Origin: Paramicrobacterium agarici
GTDB taxonomy: Bacteria > Actinomycetota > Actinomycetes > Actinomycetales > Microbacteriaceae
Reading direction: 5' to 3'
NCBI RefSeq assembly: GCF_002563955.1
Contig: NZ_PDJE01000001.1
Span: forward strand, 1,922,001-1,986,000
DNA length: 64,000 bases
The position numbers and the translations under genes are program-made. The notes below the pieces were generated by a model. It was given only the letters and a program-made list of their open reading frames with translations, ran no database searches and was not told the DNA's origin. Shown one piece after another: positions 33,867-42,743 of the stretch (positions are counted from its first letter, which is position 1; each line of letters begins with the position of its first letter).

Positions 33867-35371
33867 AGTCTCTCGCCTCCTCCGTCGGCGATGAGCTCCG
33901 TGACAGCAGTGCGCCGAATTTTTCCTCCCGCGGTTCGCGGAAGTTCATCGACGCGGTAGTACCGGTGCGGAACGAATTGCGGTGCGAGCATCCGCTTGAG
34001 TTCTGCCTGCATCGTCGCTTTGGCCGGCAGCTCGTCACCCTCGATGGCGACGGCGATGATCGATCCGAGTGACGGGTCAGGCAGGGCAACGGCGCAGCAG
34101 GTCTCACAGCCGGGAATCGTCGCGAGCGCCCTCTCGACCTGCGGAAGCGATACCTTGTGTCCTCCCGAAACTGCGATGTCGCCGGCGCGCCCGGCGAGCT
34201 CGATCATGCCGTTCGCGAAAGACGCCTGATCGTCGACGCTTGACCAGCCGTCAGCACCGGTGATCCGCTGAGAACTCGTCGACGCAAGGTAGCGCTCGAC
34301 GGCGGACGCGACGCGAATGTAGAGGGTGCCGATCTCGCCCTCGGGCAGGGGAGTGTCCCCATCGCGCACGCTCACCTCGACGCCGTCGAAGGGAATGAGC
34401 CGCGTGCCGTCGCCCGAATCGCTGTACCCGATGAAGCCGATCTCAGACGCCCCGTAGTAGCTGCGCAGATGCGCGTCAGGCGCGGCGGTCTCGAATGCGG
34501 TGCGAATGCTCTCGTTCTGGTTCGCCCCGCCCGTGATCACCTCGCGTAGCGACGTCAGCGAGAGCCCCGCGTGCTCGGCCGCCCGAACGAGCGCGAGCAG
34601 CATTGACGGCACTCCGACGAAACGCTCGATCTGCTCGGCGTCGATGGCGCGTGCCGCTGCGATCGCGTCGAATCCTGACTGCAGGTACAGGGAGCCTCCC
34701 GTCGCCATCACCTCGACGAGGGCGTAGAGAGTGAGGCTGTACGAGACGGGGCCTGGCGCGATCGTCGCGTACCCATCTTCGGCGCCGAGGTACGCGCGAC
34801 TGATGGCGACGTTGTGATCCCAGCTCTCACGCGTGCGCACGAATCCCTTGGGCAGGTCTGTCGTTCCCGACGTGAACAGCAGAAGGAAGGGCTCATCGCG
34901 AGGGCGCACCTCGGGCCCCGCGGAGACCGGGGCGGATGCTGCAAGCTCGTCGAAACGCTCGAGGGAGAGCGCCGTGCCGCTCCACGCGTCGTGCGCGAGT
35001 AGCGCGTTCTCGAATGCGGCGTCGTCGGTGATGACGAGCGCGGCATCGACGCGCCTGATCGTCTCGACACGGTGCGATTCGGGCCACAGCGGATCGAGCA
35101 CGGCGATGATCGCGCGAAAGCCGTTCGCGCCGCAGAGAAACCGCGCGACGTCGATGGAACGCGTCAATGAGACCGCGATAATGGGCACGCCCCTGGTTTC
35201 GTCTGTGCGGGTCGTGTCGTGGGACGTTCCGAGAAGGTGCTCGACGCCGCTGCGCACGAGCGTGCATGCTGTGCGGAGCTCGTCGTACGTATAGCGCTCG
35301 CCATCTCCTGCGAGCGCGAGACGTGCCGGATCGGTTTCGGCGACCTCGAGAATAGTGCGAGTGAACGGCAT
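33863..35371 (-). CDS. AMP-forming acyl-CoA synthetase/ligase-like enzyme
   Basis: 502 residues. ANL-superfamily adenylating enzyme. Motif A3 reads LLFTSGTTDLPKG (residues 164-176; Asp where Gly is usual after TT), motif A5 YGASEIGF, A7/A8 region GRAGDIAVSGGHKV and C-terminal lysine motif ELPRTAGGK (Lys484). It activates a carboxylic acid as acyl-AMP and passes it to CoA or a carrier. Its ATG lies six bases after a TAAGCT -10 box and has no ribosome-binding site. First gene of a two-gene operon with the ketosynthase. Confidence 0.88.
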   Translation of the reverse strand: MPFTRTILEVAETDPARLALAGDGERYTYDELRTACTLVRSGVEHLLGTSHDTTRTDETRGVPIIAVSLTRSIDVARFLCGANGFRAIIAVLDPLWPESHRVETIRRVDAALVITDDAAFENALLAHDAWSGTALSLERFDELAASAPVSAGPEVRPRDEPFLLLFTSGTTDLPKGFVRTRESWDHNVAISRAYLGAEDGYATIAPGPVSYSLTLYALVEVMATGGSLYLQSGFDAIAAARAIDAEQIERFVGVPSMLLALVRAAEHAGLSLTSLREVITGGANQNESIRTAFETAAPDAHLRSYYGASEIGFIGYSDSGDGTRLIPFDGVEVSVRDGDTPLPEGEIGTLYIRVASAVERYLASTSSQRITGADGWSSVDDQASFANGMIELAGRAGDIAVSGGHKVSLPQVERALATIPGCETCCAVALPDPSLGSIIAVAIEGDELPAKATMQAELKRMLAPQFVPHRYYRVDELPRTAGGKIRRTAVTELIADGGGERL

Positions 35372-35377
35372 GATTCG

Positions 35378-35383
35378 AGCTTA
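35378..35383 (-). promoter_or_regulatory. -10 box of the ligase-ketosynthase operon (leaderless)
   Basis: Minus strand TAAGCT, six bases (CGAATC), then ATG. No Shine-Dalgarno sequence. Confidence 0.55.
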
Positions 35384-35445
35384 GTTCTGCCCGCACGAGT
35401 CTGCGGGGTACGTCCGCCGATGCGTAACCTGAGGTTCGGTCGCGC

Positions 35446-35451
35446 TATTGT
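35446..35451 (+). promoter_or_regulatory. Possible -10 box of pfkA
   Basis: TATTGT about 65 bases before the pfkA start; -35 not clear. Confidence 0.3.
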
Positions 35452-35515
35452 CGTGTGGTGAAGCAACGGCGCTGACCCTGTTCATTCCCCCGATCAAGAG
35501 GAACGAGAGTAATTC

Positions 35516-36544
35516 ATGAGAATCGGCGTACTCACCAGCGGTGGCGACTGCCCGGGCCTGAATGCGGTGATCCGCGGTGCCGTGCTCAAGGGCACGAAGA
35601 TTCACAATCAGGAGTTCGTCGGCATCCGTGACGGCTGGAAGGGCGTCGTCGAAGGCCTCACGATGCCCCTCGACCGGCACAGCGTGCGCGGACTGAGCAA
35701 GCAGGGCGGCACAATCCTCGGCACCAGCCGCACAAACCCCTTCGAGGGCCCGCACGGCGGCCCCGAAAACGTTCAGGCGACGCTTGACCGCATCGGCGTC
35801 GACGCTCTGATCGCGATCGGCGGCGAAGGCACACTCGCCGCAGCGAAGCGACTCACCGATGCAGGACTCAAGATCGTTGGCGTTCCCAAGACGATCGACA
35901 ACGACCTCGACGCCACCGACTATTCGTTCGGCTTCGACACCGCGGTTGAGATCGCAACCGAGGCGATCGACAGGCTTCGCACCACGGGCGAATCGCATAA
36001 GCGCTGCATGGTCGTCGAAGTCATGGGCAGGCACGTGGGCTGGATCGCGCTGCACGCGGGAATGGCAGCAGGCGCGCACGCGATTCTGGTGCCCGAGCGG
36101 CCCCAGTCCATGGACCAGATCGTTCAGTGGGTGCAGTCGGTCGCCGACCGCGGTCGGGCCCCCGTCGTCGTGGTTTCCGAGGGGTTCACTCTCGACACCA
36201 TGGAGACGCCGCATTCAGAGAAGGGACTTGACGCGTTCAATCGCCCGCGTCTGGGCGGCATCGCTGATGTTCTTGCTCCCGAGATCGAAGCGCGCACGGG
36301 TATCGAGTCCCGTGGGACGGTCCTCGGGCATCTGCAGCGGGGCGGCGTCCCGAGCGCATACGACCGGGTGCTCGCGACGCGTCTCGGCATGGCCGCGATC
36401 GACTCGGTCATGGAGGGCGAGTGGGGAACCATGCTCGCGCTGAACGGCACCGACATCGTCAACGTCCCGTTCGAACACGCTCTCGGCGGGCTCAAGACCG
36501 TGCCGCAGCACCGTTACGACGAAGCGGCCATTCTCTTCGGTTGA
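35516..36544 (+). CDS. pfkA: 6-phosphofructokinase
   Basis: 342 residues. Phosphorylates fructose 6-phosphate in glycolysis. Motifs: TSGGDCPGLNAVIRG at the N-terminus, GGEGTLAAA (glycine at the ATP/PPi discriminator site, which favours ATP), and PKTIDNDLD (lysine typical of the mixed-substrate actinobacterial group). So it belongs to the group III type, probably ATP-dependent. AAGAGGAACGAG precedes the ATG. A strong hairpin follows. Confidence 0.96.
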   Translation: MRIGVLTSGGDCPGLNAVIRGAVLKGTKIHNQEFVGIRDGWKGVVEGLTMPLDRHSVRGLSKQGGTILGTSRTNPFEGPHGGPENVQATLDRIGVDALIAIGGEGTLAAAKRLTDAGLKIVGVPKTIDNDLDATDYSFGFDTAVEIATEAIDRLRTTGESHKRCMVVEVMGRHVGWIALHAGMAAGAHAILVPERPQSMDQIVQWVQSVADRGRAPVVVVSEGFTLDTMETPHSEKGLDAFNRPRLGGIADVLAPEIEARTGIESRGTVLGHLQRGGVPSAYDRVLATRLGMAAIDSVMEGEWGTMLALNGTDIVNVPFEHALGGLKTVPQHRYDEAAILFG

Positions 36545-36556
36545 CCGTCGCAGAAA

Positions 36557-36588
36557 GACGCCGGCCCGAAGCTGGCAGGGCCGGCGTC
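36557..36588. terminator. Hairpin terminator between pfkA and the S9 peptidase
   Basis: Perfect 11-bp stem GACGCCGGCCC (36557-36567) / GGGCCGGCGTC (36578-36588) with a 10-base loop. It serves the two convergent genes. Confidence 0.75.
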
Positions 36589-36616
36589 GTGACGTCGCGG
36601 CGCTTTGGAGCCGCTG

Positions 36617-38725
36617 TCAGCCAACCACCTTTGCGTCTGCGCAGCCGAGCACGTCAAGAATCCACGCGAGCTCCCATGCGCGCTCTCGCCATCCCGAGTA
36701 GCGGCCGCTTACGCCTCCGTGACCCGCGTGCATCTCGGTGCGCAACAGCACAGGAGCGCCCGCCTCCCGCAGGCGAGCAACCCACTTCGCGGGTTCGGCA
36801 TAGAACACTCGAGTGTCATTGAGACTCGTCGTCGCGAGAATCCGCGGGTACGCCACGTCGTCTCGCACGTTCTCATATGGAGAATAGGACTTCATATACG
36901 CGTACACGTCCGGGTCGTGAAGCGGATCGCCCCATTCGTCCCACTCGATGACCGTGAGCGGAAGCTCGGGATTGAGAATGGTGGTCAGCGCATCGACGAA
37001 GGGAACCGCCGCGTGGACGCCCGCGAAGAGCTCGGGAGCGAGGTTCAGCGCTGCTCCCATGAGCAGGCCGCCAGCGCTTCCGCCCTCCGCGACGAGCTGT
37101 TGCGGTGTCGTCAACCCGGCCGCGATGAGGTGCTCGGCGCAGTCGACGAAATCGGTGAACGAGTTCTTCTTGTTCATGAGCTTGCCGTTCTCGTACCAGG
37201 ATCGTCCGAGCTCGCCACCTCCCCGGACATGCGCGATCGCGAACGTCACTCCGCGGTCCAGCAATGTCAGCCGCGCGATCGAGAATCCCGGGTCCATGCT
37301 GTGCTCGTACGAGCCGTAGCCGTACAGAAGCAGGGGGCCGGATGCCGCGTCGCGACGCCGAACGATCGAGATGGGAACCCGGGCTCCGTCGCGAGCCGTC
37401 GCCCACTCCCGTGACTGAACATACTGGTCCGGGTCGAAGCCGCCGAGCACGGGCTGCTGTTTGAGAAGCGTGAGCTCGCTTGTCACCGGATCGAGGGCAT
37501 AGACGGTTCCGGGCGTCACGAGCGACGTGTAGCTGAGCCGCAGAGTCGGCTGTGCCCATTCCGGGTTGCCGCCGAAGCCGACGGTGTAGAGCGGTTCGTC
37601 GAACTCGACGGGGGAGAGCGTGAGGTCCTCGGGCGTCGAATCGTCGTCGAGCTCGATCGTCCCGATACGTGTCATGCCGCCCTCGCGGTACTCGACGGCG
37701 AGTCGATCGCGGAACGCCTCGACGGACTCGAGCCGAATCTCGCTGTCGTGCGCCAGCACCGTCACTCCCGCGCGCGAGTCCCCGAGCGACTCGGGATCCA
37801 CGGCGACGAGCTCGAAGTTCATGGCATCCCGGTTGTGCAGCACGAGCAGCGTCGAGCGCCCGCCGATGATCGCGTGCTCGACTTCGTACTCGACGCCTTC
37901 GCTGCGGGGCCAGACGGTCTTCGGTTCTCCGTCGGGCTCGTCAGCGTCGATGAGCAGCCACTCGCTCGTGACGTTCGAGCCGAGCGCGATCACAATGTAG
38001 CGGCCGCTGCGCATGACGCCAACCCCCGCCCAGAACCGGTCGTCCGGCTCATGGTAGACCCGCTGATCCTGATCGGCCGTGGTGCCGACCCTGTGCCGCC
38101 ACACGGTGTCGGGCCGCCACGCATCGTCGACGGTCGTGTAGAACACCCAGCGGCCGTCAGGGGAGAACACGGCACCCGAGAACGTTCCGGGCACCTCGTC
38201 TGCGAGGTCGTGCCCCGCGGCCAGGTCTCGAATGCGCAGTGTGTAGCGCTCGTCTCCGACCGTGTCGGTGGCATACAGCATCCGGGTACCGTCTCTGCTG
38301 ACGTCGAACGAGCCCAGCCGATAGAACTCGTGGCCGTCTGCTGCAGCGTTGTCGTCGAGCACGACCTCTTCGCCGTCGACGTGTCCCGAGCTCGTGTCCG
38401 GAGGTGTCCAATCGTCGGTAGGCGCGCGCATATGACTCGCGTACTGCTTTCCCTCGAACGTGCGCGAGTAGTACCACCAGTCGCCCTCGCGAACGGGCAC
38501 AGACAGATCCGTCTCCTGCGTGTGAGCCTTGATCTCGTCGAACAGTCTCTGCCGCAGAGGAGCGAGATGCTCGACAGAGGAATCGGCGAACGCATTCTCG
38601 TGATTGAGGTAGTCGAGCACCTCCGGATCGTCTTTGTCGCTCAGCCAGTGATACGGATCGTTGACGCTGTCGCCGTGATGTGTTCTCACATGATCACGAC
38701 GCGACGCGCGAGGTGCAACTGTCAT
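36617..38725 (-). CDS. ptrB: S9-family oligopeptidase (protease II-like)
   Basis: 702 residues, the usual length of oligopeptidase B. N-terminal beta-propeller, then an alpha/beta-hydrolase domain with the nucleophile in EGGSAGGLLMG (serine near residue 545) and the catalytic histidine in HAGHGG near the C-terminus. Cleaves short peptides after basic residues in the cytoplasm. The ATG lies six bases after a TAGCGT -10 box on the minus strand and lacks a ribosome-binding site. Divergent from the aldo/keto reductase. Confidence 0.93.
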   Translation of the reverse strand: MTVAPRASRRDHVRTHHGDSVNDPYHWLSDKDDPEVLDYLNHENAFADSSVEHLAPLRQRLFDEIKAHTQETDLSVPVREGDWWYYSRTFEGKQYASHMRAPTDDWTPPDTSSGHVDGEEVVLDDNAAADGHEFYRLGSFDVSRDGTRMLYATDTVGDERYTLRIRDLAAGHDLADEVPGTFSGAVFSPDGRWVFYTTVDDAWRPDTVWRHRVGTTADQDQRVYHEPDDRFWAGVGVMRSGRYIVIALGSNVTSEWLLIDADEPDGEPKTVWPRSEGVEYEVEHAIIGGRSTLLVLHNRDAMNFELVAVDPESLGDSRAGVTVLAHDSEIRLESVEAFRDRLAVEYREGGMTRIGTIELDDDSTPEDLTLSPVEFDEPLYTVGFGGNPEWAQPTLRLSYTSLVTPGTVYALDPVTSELTLLKQQPVLGGFDPDQYVQSREWATARDGARVPISIVRRRDAASGPLLLYGYGSYEHSMDPGFSIARLTLLDRGVTFAIAHVRGGGELGRSWYENGKLMNKKNSFTDFVDCAEHLIAAGLTTPQQLVAEGGSAGGLLMGAALNLAPELFAGVHAAVPFVDALTTILNPELPLTVIEWDEWGDPLHDPDVYAYMKSYSPYENVRDDVAYPRILATTSLNDTRVFYAEPAKWVARLREAGAPVLLRTEMHAGHGGVSGRYSGWRERAWELAWILDVLGCADAKVVG

Positions 38726-38731
38726 GCAACA

Positions 38732-38737
38732 ACGCTA
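38732..38737 (-). promoter_or_regulatory. -10 box of ptrB (leaderless)
   Basis: Minus strand TAGCGT, six bases (TGTTGC), ATG. Confidence 0.55.
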
Positions 38738-38741
38738 TCCG

Positions 38742-38770
38742 TTCAACGGGCGCGGCCGACCGTCTACGGT
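38742..38770 (+). promoter_or_regulatory. Promoter of the aldo/keto reductase (leaderless)
   Basis: TTCAAC (38742-38747), 17-base spacer, TACGGT (38765-38770), then six bases and ATG at 38777. The six bases contain GGAG, which is too close to the start to be a good ribosome-binding site once transcription starts at the ATG. Confidence 0.55.
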
Positions 38771-38776
38771 GGAGTT

Positions 38777-39616
38777 ATGACTGAGATTCCCGTACGCCAG
38801 CTTCGCGATGAAACCTCACTTCCCGCCATCGGCTTCGGCACGTACCCGCTGCGCGGCGACGAAGGCACTCAGGCTGTGCTGTCCGCGCTCGACACCGGCT
38901 ATCGGCTCATCGACACCGCCGTGAACTACAAGAACGAGGATGCTGTCGGGCGAGCGCTCGCCGAGACCGACGTTCACCGCTCGGACATCACGGTCACGAC
39001 GAAGCTTCCCGGCCGCCAACACGGATACGAGGAGACCCTCGCGTCGTTCGAGGATTCTCGACAAGCGCTCGGCGTCGACACGATCGACCTGTATCTCATT
39101 CACTGGCCCAACCCGAGCGTCGACAAGTATGCCGACGCGTGGCGCGCCATGATCGACCTGCAGAAGGATGGCCGGGTGCGCTCGATCGGGGTCTCCAACT
39201 TCACCATCGACTTTCTCACGCGCCTGGCCGCCGAAACCGGCGTGCTGCCCGCCGTGAACCAGGTGGAGGTTCACCCCTACTTTCCGCAAGACGATCTCAT
39301 CGCCTTCCACGCAGACCACGACATCGTCACCGAGGCATGGAGCCCGCTCGGCAAGGCAGCTGCGCCGTATAACGAGCAGGTCATCGTCGACATCGCCGCC
39401 CGGCACGGCGTCACTCCAGCCCAGACCGTGCTTCGGTGGCATCTCGAACGCGGCGTCGTCCCGATTCCCAAATCGGGAAACGCTGACAGGCAGCGGCAGA
39501 ATCTGGATGTCTTCGGGTTCTCGCTCGACGCTGACGAGGTGGCGGCGATCTCGGCGCTCGGCACGCCGGACGGACGCCTGTTCGGCGGAGACCCGACGGT
39601 GCACGAAGAAATGTGA
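38777..39616 (+). CDS. Aldo/keto reductase
   Basis: 279 residues. NADPH-dependent oxidoreductase with a TIM barrel. Catalytic tetrad visible: Asp and Tyr in LIDTAVNYKNED, Lys in TTKLPG, His in LIHWPNP; NADPH-binding VPIPKSGN. Most like 2,5-diketo-D-gluconate reductases, but substrate range in this family is broad. The ATG starts at the predicted transcription start. Confidence 0.93.
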   Translation: MTEIPVRQLRDETSLPAIGFGTYPLRGDEGTQAVLSALDTGYRLIDTAVNYKNEDAVGRALAETDVHRSDITVTTKLPGRQHGYEETLASFEDSRQALGVDTIDLYLIHWPNPSVDKYADAWRAMIDLQKDGRVRSIGVSNFTIDFLTRLAAETGVLPAVNQVEVHPYFPQDDLIAFHADHDIVTEAWSPLGKAAAPYNEQVIVDIAARHGVTPAQTVLRWHLERGVVPIPKSGNADRQRQNLDVFGFSLDADEVAAISALGTPDGRLFGGDPTVHEEM

Positions 39617-39630
39617 TCGTCCGCGGCGCG

Positions 39631-39670
39631 ACCGAGTTGACCGACGAGGCACGCCGGTGCGAGACTCGGT
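39631..39670. terminator. Weak stem-loop after the aldo/keto reductase
   Basis: ACCGAGT (39631-39637) pairs with ACTCGGT (39664-39670), enclosing a small GCAC/GTGC hairpin. It lies in the 151-base gap before the phosphate transporter and might be a terminator or part of a leader. Confidence 0.35.
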
Positions 39671-39767
39671 AGCGTCCGCCTTAACCGCGGGTGTCCACAA
39701 GCCGACGTCCTCGTTGCCCGACGGGGAGCCACGTTCGCGCTCCGGCTAAGACTCAGAGACTCTACTG

Positions 39768-40946
39768 GTGGAAATAACCTCCCTCGTCGTCATTCTCGTT
39801 ATCGCGTTCGCGTTGTTCTTCGACTTCACGAACGGCTTCCACGACACCGCAAACGCGATGGCCACCCCGATTGCCACGGGAGCGATGAAGCCGAAGGTCG
39901 CGGTCACCGTCGCGGCGATCCTCAACCTTGTCGGTGCCTTCCTCTCGACGGAAGTGGCGCGAACGATCTCCGGCGGCATCATTCGCGAGGGCGAGGCGGG
40001 AGTGCTCATCACACCCGCGCTCATCTTCGCCGGGCTTCTCGGCGCCATCGTCTGGAACATGGTGACGTGGCTGCTCGGCCTTCCATCGAGCTCATCGCAC
40101 GCCCTGTTCGGCGGCCTCATCGGTGCAGCCCTCGTCGGGGTGGGCATTCACGCTGTGGACTTCTCGGTCATGCTGTCGAAGGTCATCCTTCCGGCTCTGA
40201 TCGCACCGCTCACCGCCGGCATCATCGCCTTCGTCGCGACGAGAATGGCGTATGCGTTCACACGTCGGTATGACAAGAAGGCCGACGGGCGAAGCGGCTT
40301 CCGCTACGGTCAGATCTTCACGTCGTCCCTCGTCGCGCTCTCGCACGGCACGAATGACGCACAGAAGACGATGGGCATCATCACACTGACCCTCATCGCC
40401 GTCGGATCTCAGCCCTCCGATTCGGGACCGCAGTTCTGGGTCATCGTCGTGTGCGCGCTGGCGATCGCCCTTGGCACGTACATCGGCGGATGGCGCATCA
40501 TCAAGACGCTGGGCACGGGTCTTACCGAGGTCAAGCCGGCGCAGGGTTTCGCCGCCGAGACATCGACAGCGGCGACGATCCTCGCGTCGAGTCACCTCGG
40601 CTTTGCCCTGTCGACGACGCAGGTAGCCTCCGGTTCTGTCATCGGCTCCGGTCTGGGCCGACGCGGATCGAAGGTGCGGTGGGGAACCGCGGGCCGCATC
40701 GGAATCGGCTGGCTGATGACGCTCCCGTCCGCAGCCATCGTCGGTGCGGCGGCAGCGCTCCTCGCGGGCCTCGGACCCGCCGGTCTGCTCATCGACACGA
40801 TCCTCGGAGTCGCGATCATCCTCGGCCTCTATCTCTGGTCGCGACGCGACAAGGTCGATCACAGCAACGCCGTTGCCGATGTCGCCGCGTCGGGTAGGGC
40901 CGTCAAGATCTCTAAGAAGAAGCGCAAGAATAAGGTGAAGAAATGA
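39768..40946 (+). CDS. pit: Low-affinity inorganic phosphate transporter (Pit family)
   Basis: 392 residues, about 10-12 membrane helices. Both Pit signature repeats are clear: FTNGFHDTANAMA at the N-terminus and ALSHGTNDAQKTMG in the second half. It imports phosphate (with divalent metal) using the proton gradient. The basic Lys-rich C-terminus (SKKKRKNKVKK) is cytoplasmic. GTG start at 39768 gives the standard N-terminus MEITSLVVILVIAFALFFDF. It overlaps the next gene by ATGA. Confidence 0.94.
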   Translation: MEITSLVVILVIAFALFFDFTNGFHDTANAMATPIATGAMKPKVAVTVAAILNLVGAFLSTEVARTISGGIIREGEAGVLITPALIFAGLLGAIVWNMVTWLLGLPSSSSHALFGGLIGAALVGVGIHAVDFSVMLSKVILPALIAPLTAGIIAFVATRMAYAFTRRYDKKADGRSGFRYGQIFTSSLVALSHGTNDAQKTMGIITLTLIAVGSQPSDSGPQFWVIVVCALAIALGTYIGGWRIIKTLGTGLTEVKPAQGFAAETSTAATILASSHLGFALSTTQVASGSVIGSGLGRRGSKVRWGTAGRIGIGWLMTLPSAAIVGAAAALLAGLGPAGLLIDTILGVAIILGLYLWSRRDKVDHSNAVADVAASGRAVKISKKKRKNKVKK

Positions 40947-41272
40947 TCGATTGGCTGGCGTTCCTCGTCGTCTTCGTCTCGGCGCTTCTCGCCGCCGTCA
41001 TCGTCGTGGGTCTGTACGCTCTCGGGCTCAGACTCCTCGTCTCCGCAGGGCGGGCGCCTCTTGTCGCACCCGCGGAATTCACCGACGCCATCACGGTCAT
41101 GTCCGAGAAGAAGCGCCTTCGTGAAGAGAAGCGCGTCGAGAAGGCGGTCAAGAAGAACCCGCTGACTCCCGCGCAGCGAATGGCCGCGCGTATCGGCGCA
41201 TACGTGTGCTTCGCGGGCTGCGCCGGCGCCGTGTTGTATGGAATCTACTTGATCGTCCCGCTCTTCCACTGA
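40943..41272 (+). CDS. Small membrane protein coupled to Pit
   Basis: 109 residues. Two membrane helices (about 7-27 and 85-107) separated by a highly charged segment (MSEKKRLREEKRVEKAVKK). Translationally coupled to the phosphate transporter. The location suggests an accessory protein, but no function is known. Note that many actinobacterial pit genes pair with a Pit accessory protein (PhoU-like), which this is not. Confidence 0.75.
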   Translation: MIDWLAFLVVFVSALLAAVIVVGLYALGLRLLVSAGRAPLVAPAEFTDAITVMSEKKRLREEKRVEKAVKKNPLTPAQRMAARIGAYVCFAGCAGAVLYGIYLIVPLFH

Positions 41273-41291
41273 CCGGGCGCGGTGCGACTGG

Positions 41292-42572
41292 TCAGTTCGT
41301 TCCCCGCCAGCGACCGATCCAGTTCATCACGTGGTAGATCACGATCGCCGCAATCGTGCCGAACGCGATGCCGTTGAACGTGACCCCTGACGCCTCGTCG
41401 CTCCAGATGAAGTTTGCGATTCCGATGATGAGCGCCGTTGCCGCCGTGAACTGATTGACCGGCTTGTTGAAGTCCACGTGATTGTCGAGCCAGATCTTGA
41501 CGCCGATGATGCCGATCATCCCGTAGAGCGCCGTGGTGACACCGCCGAGAACCCCGGCGGGGATGGTGTCGATGACGGCTCCGAACTTGGGTGAGAGCGA
41601 CAGCAGGATCGCGACGATACCCGCGACCCAGTAGGCCGCTGTCGAGTAGACGCGCGTCGCCGCCATGACGCCGATGTTCTCGCCGTACGTTGTCGTGGCC
41701 GAGCCTCCGCCGGCTCCCGCGAGCACAGTTGCGATTCCGTCTGCGAGAAGACCGCGGCCCGTCTGAGCGTTCACAGAGGAATCGGTCATCTGGGCGACCC
41801 CTCGAATGTGTCCGACATTTTCGGCCACGAGCACGAGCACGACGGGAAGGAACGCCGGAAGCAGTCCCCAGAGCCCTGGGTCAGCCAGGGGATTCGCCGG
41901 AAACGAGAATGTCGGAAGCCCGAACCACGGCGCCTTCTCAATCGCCGCGAAATCGACTTCGCCCAGAAGTGTCGCGCACACGTATCCGACGACGACGCCG
42001 ATGAATATCGAAAGCCGGCCGAGGATGCCGCGAAACAGCACAGACGATACGACAACGGCGGCGAGTGTCACCGTCGCGCTCACGGGAGCCTGCTGGTAGT
42101 TGTTCCATGCCTCTGGACCGAGGTTGAATCCGATGAGTGCGACGATCGTGCCGGCGACCACGGGCGGCATGACCGCATCGATCCACCCCGATCCGACCCA
42201 TTGCACGAGAGCCCCGATAGCGGCCAGAAGCACGCCGACGGCGACGATCCCGAACTGTGCCGCGCCCATGCTGTGCGTTGCCGTCGCGGCTGTAATGGGC
42301 GCGATGAAGGCGAACGACGAGCCGAGGTAGCTGGGAAGCCGGTTCTGCGTGATCAGAAGAAAGAGAATCGTTCCGACGCCGGAGAACAGCAGCGTCGTGC
42401 TCGGGCTGAATCCCGTGAGTACGGGTACGAGAAAGGTGGCGCCGAACATGGCGACCACGTGCTGAGCCCCGATTCCGATCGTCCTCGGCCAGCTCAGGCG
42501 CTCGGCCGGTCCGACAACGGCCCGGGAGTCGATGTTCTTGCCGTCGCCGTGCAGGGTCCAGGGAAGTCGCAT
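41292..42572 (-). CDS. Uracil-xanthine permease (NCS2, UraA-like)
   Basis: 426 residues and about 14 membrane segments. NCS2 features: QHVVAMFGATFLVPVLTG near the start, VLVAENVGHIRG (conserved Glu and Gly) and GGGSATTTYGENIGVMA, which together are typical of UraA-type uracil permeases. The ATG at 42572 was chosen to give MRLPWTLHGDG; upstream in-frame sequence (to 42698) lacks family likeness. Imports uracil or a related base by proton symport. Divergent from a second nucleobase permease. Confidence 0.9.
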   Translation of the reverse strand: MRLPWTLHGDGKNIDSRAVVGPAERLSWPRTIGIGAQHVVAMFGATFLVPVLTGFSPSTTLLFSGVGTILFLLITQNRLPSYLGSSFAFIAPITAATATHSMGAAQFGIVAVGVLLAAIGALVQWVGSGWIDAVMPPVVAGTIVALIGFNLGPEAWNNYQQAPVSATVTLAAVVVSSVLFRGILGRLSIFIGVVVGYVCATLLGEVDFAAIEKAPWFGLPTFSFPANPLADPGLWGLLPAFLPVVLVLVAENVGHIRGVAQMTDSSVNAQTGRGLLADGIATVLAGAGGGSATTTYGENIGVMAATRVYSTAAYWVAGIVAILLSLSPKFGAVIDTIPAGVLGGVTTALYGMIGIIGVKIWLDNHVDFNKPVNQFTAATALIIGIANFIWSDEASGVTFNGIAFGTIAAIVIYHVMNWIGRWRGTN

Positions 42573-42743
42573 TCGCGCTCGCTCTCGCTCATGGGGACAC
42601 CTCGTGCAACCCCGAAGACACCGTACCGGAAGGGCCGGCCTGTGCTTCGAAAGGCGCGGTGCGGCAATAGGATATCCGTCGGCGGCTCTTGGCCGCACTT
42701 CGAGCGAATCGAATGGCTGACGTCATTCAGAAGGGAGCGCCGC
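42573..42743. promoter_or_regulatory. Shared control region of two nucleobase permeases
   Basis: 171 bases. For the rightward gene a possible promoter is TTCGAA (42646-42651), 16 bases, TAGGAT (42668-42673). A perfect TGACGTCA octamer (42718-42725), flanked by GAATG and CATTC, lies just downstream and could be an operator. No purine riboswitch is recognisable. Confidence 0.35.

Noticed and set aside
39631-39720. Possible tRNA gene in the gap before the phosphate transporter
   Set aside because: The arms do not form a cloverleaf and there is no TTCRANY T-loop or CCA-end context.
41808-42743. In-frame opening that would extend the AzgA-like permease N-terminally by over 300 residues
   Set aside because: It runs antisense through the UraA-like permease gene, is full of Arg/Asp/Glu low complexity typical of shadow frames, and the family N-terminus begins at the GTG at 42744 with a ribosome-binding site.
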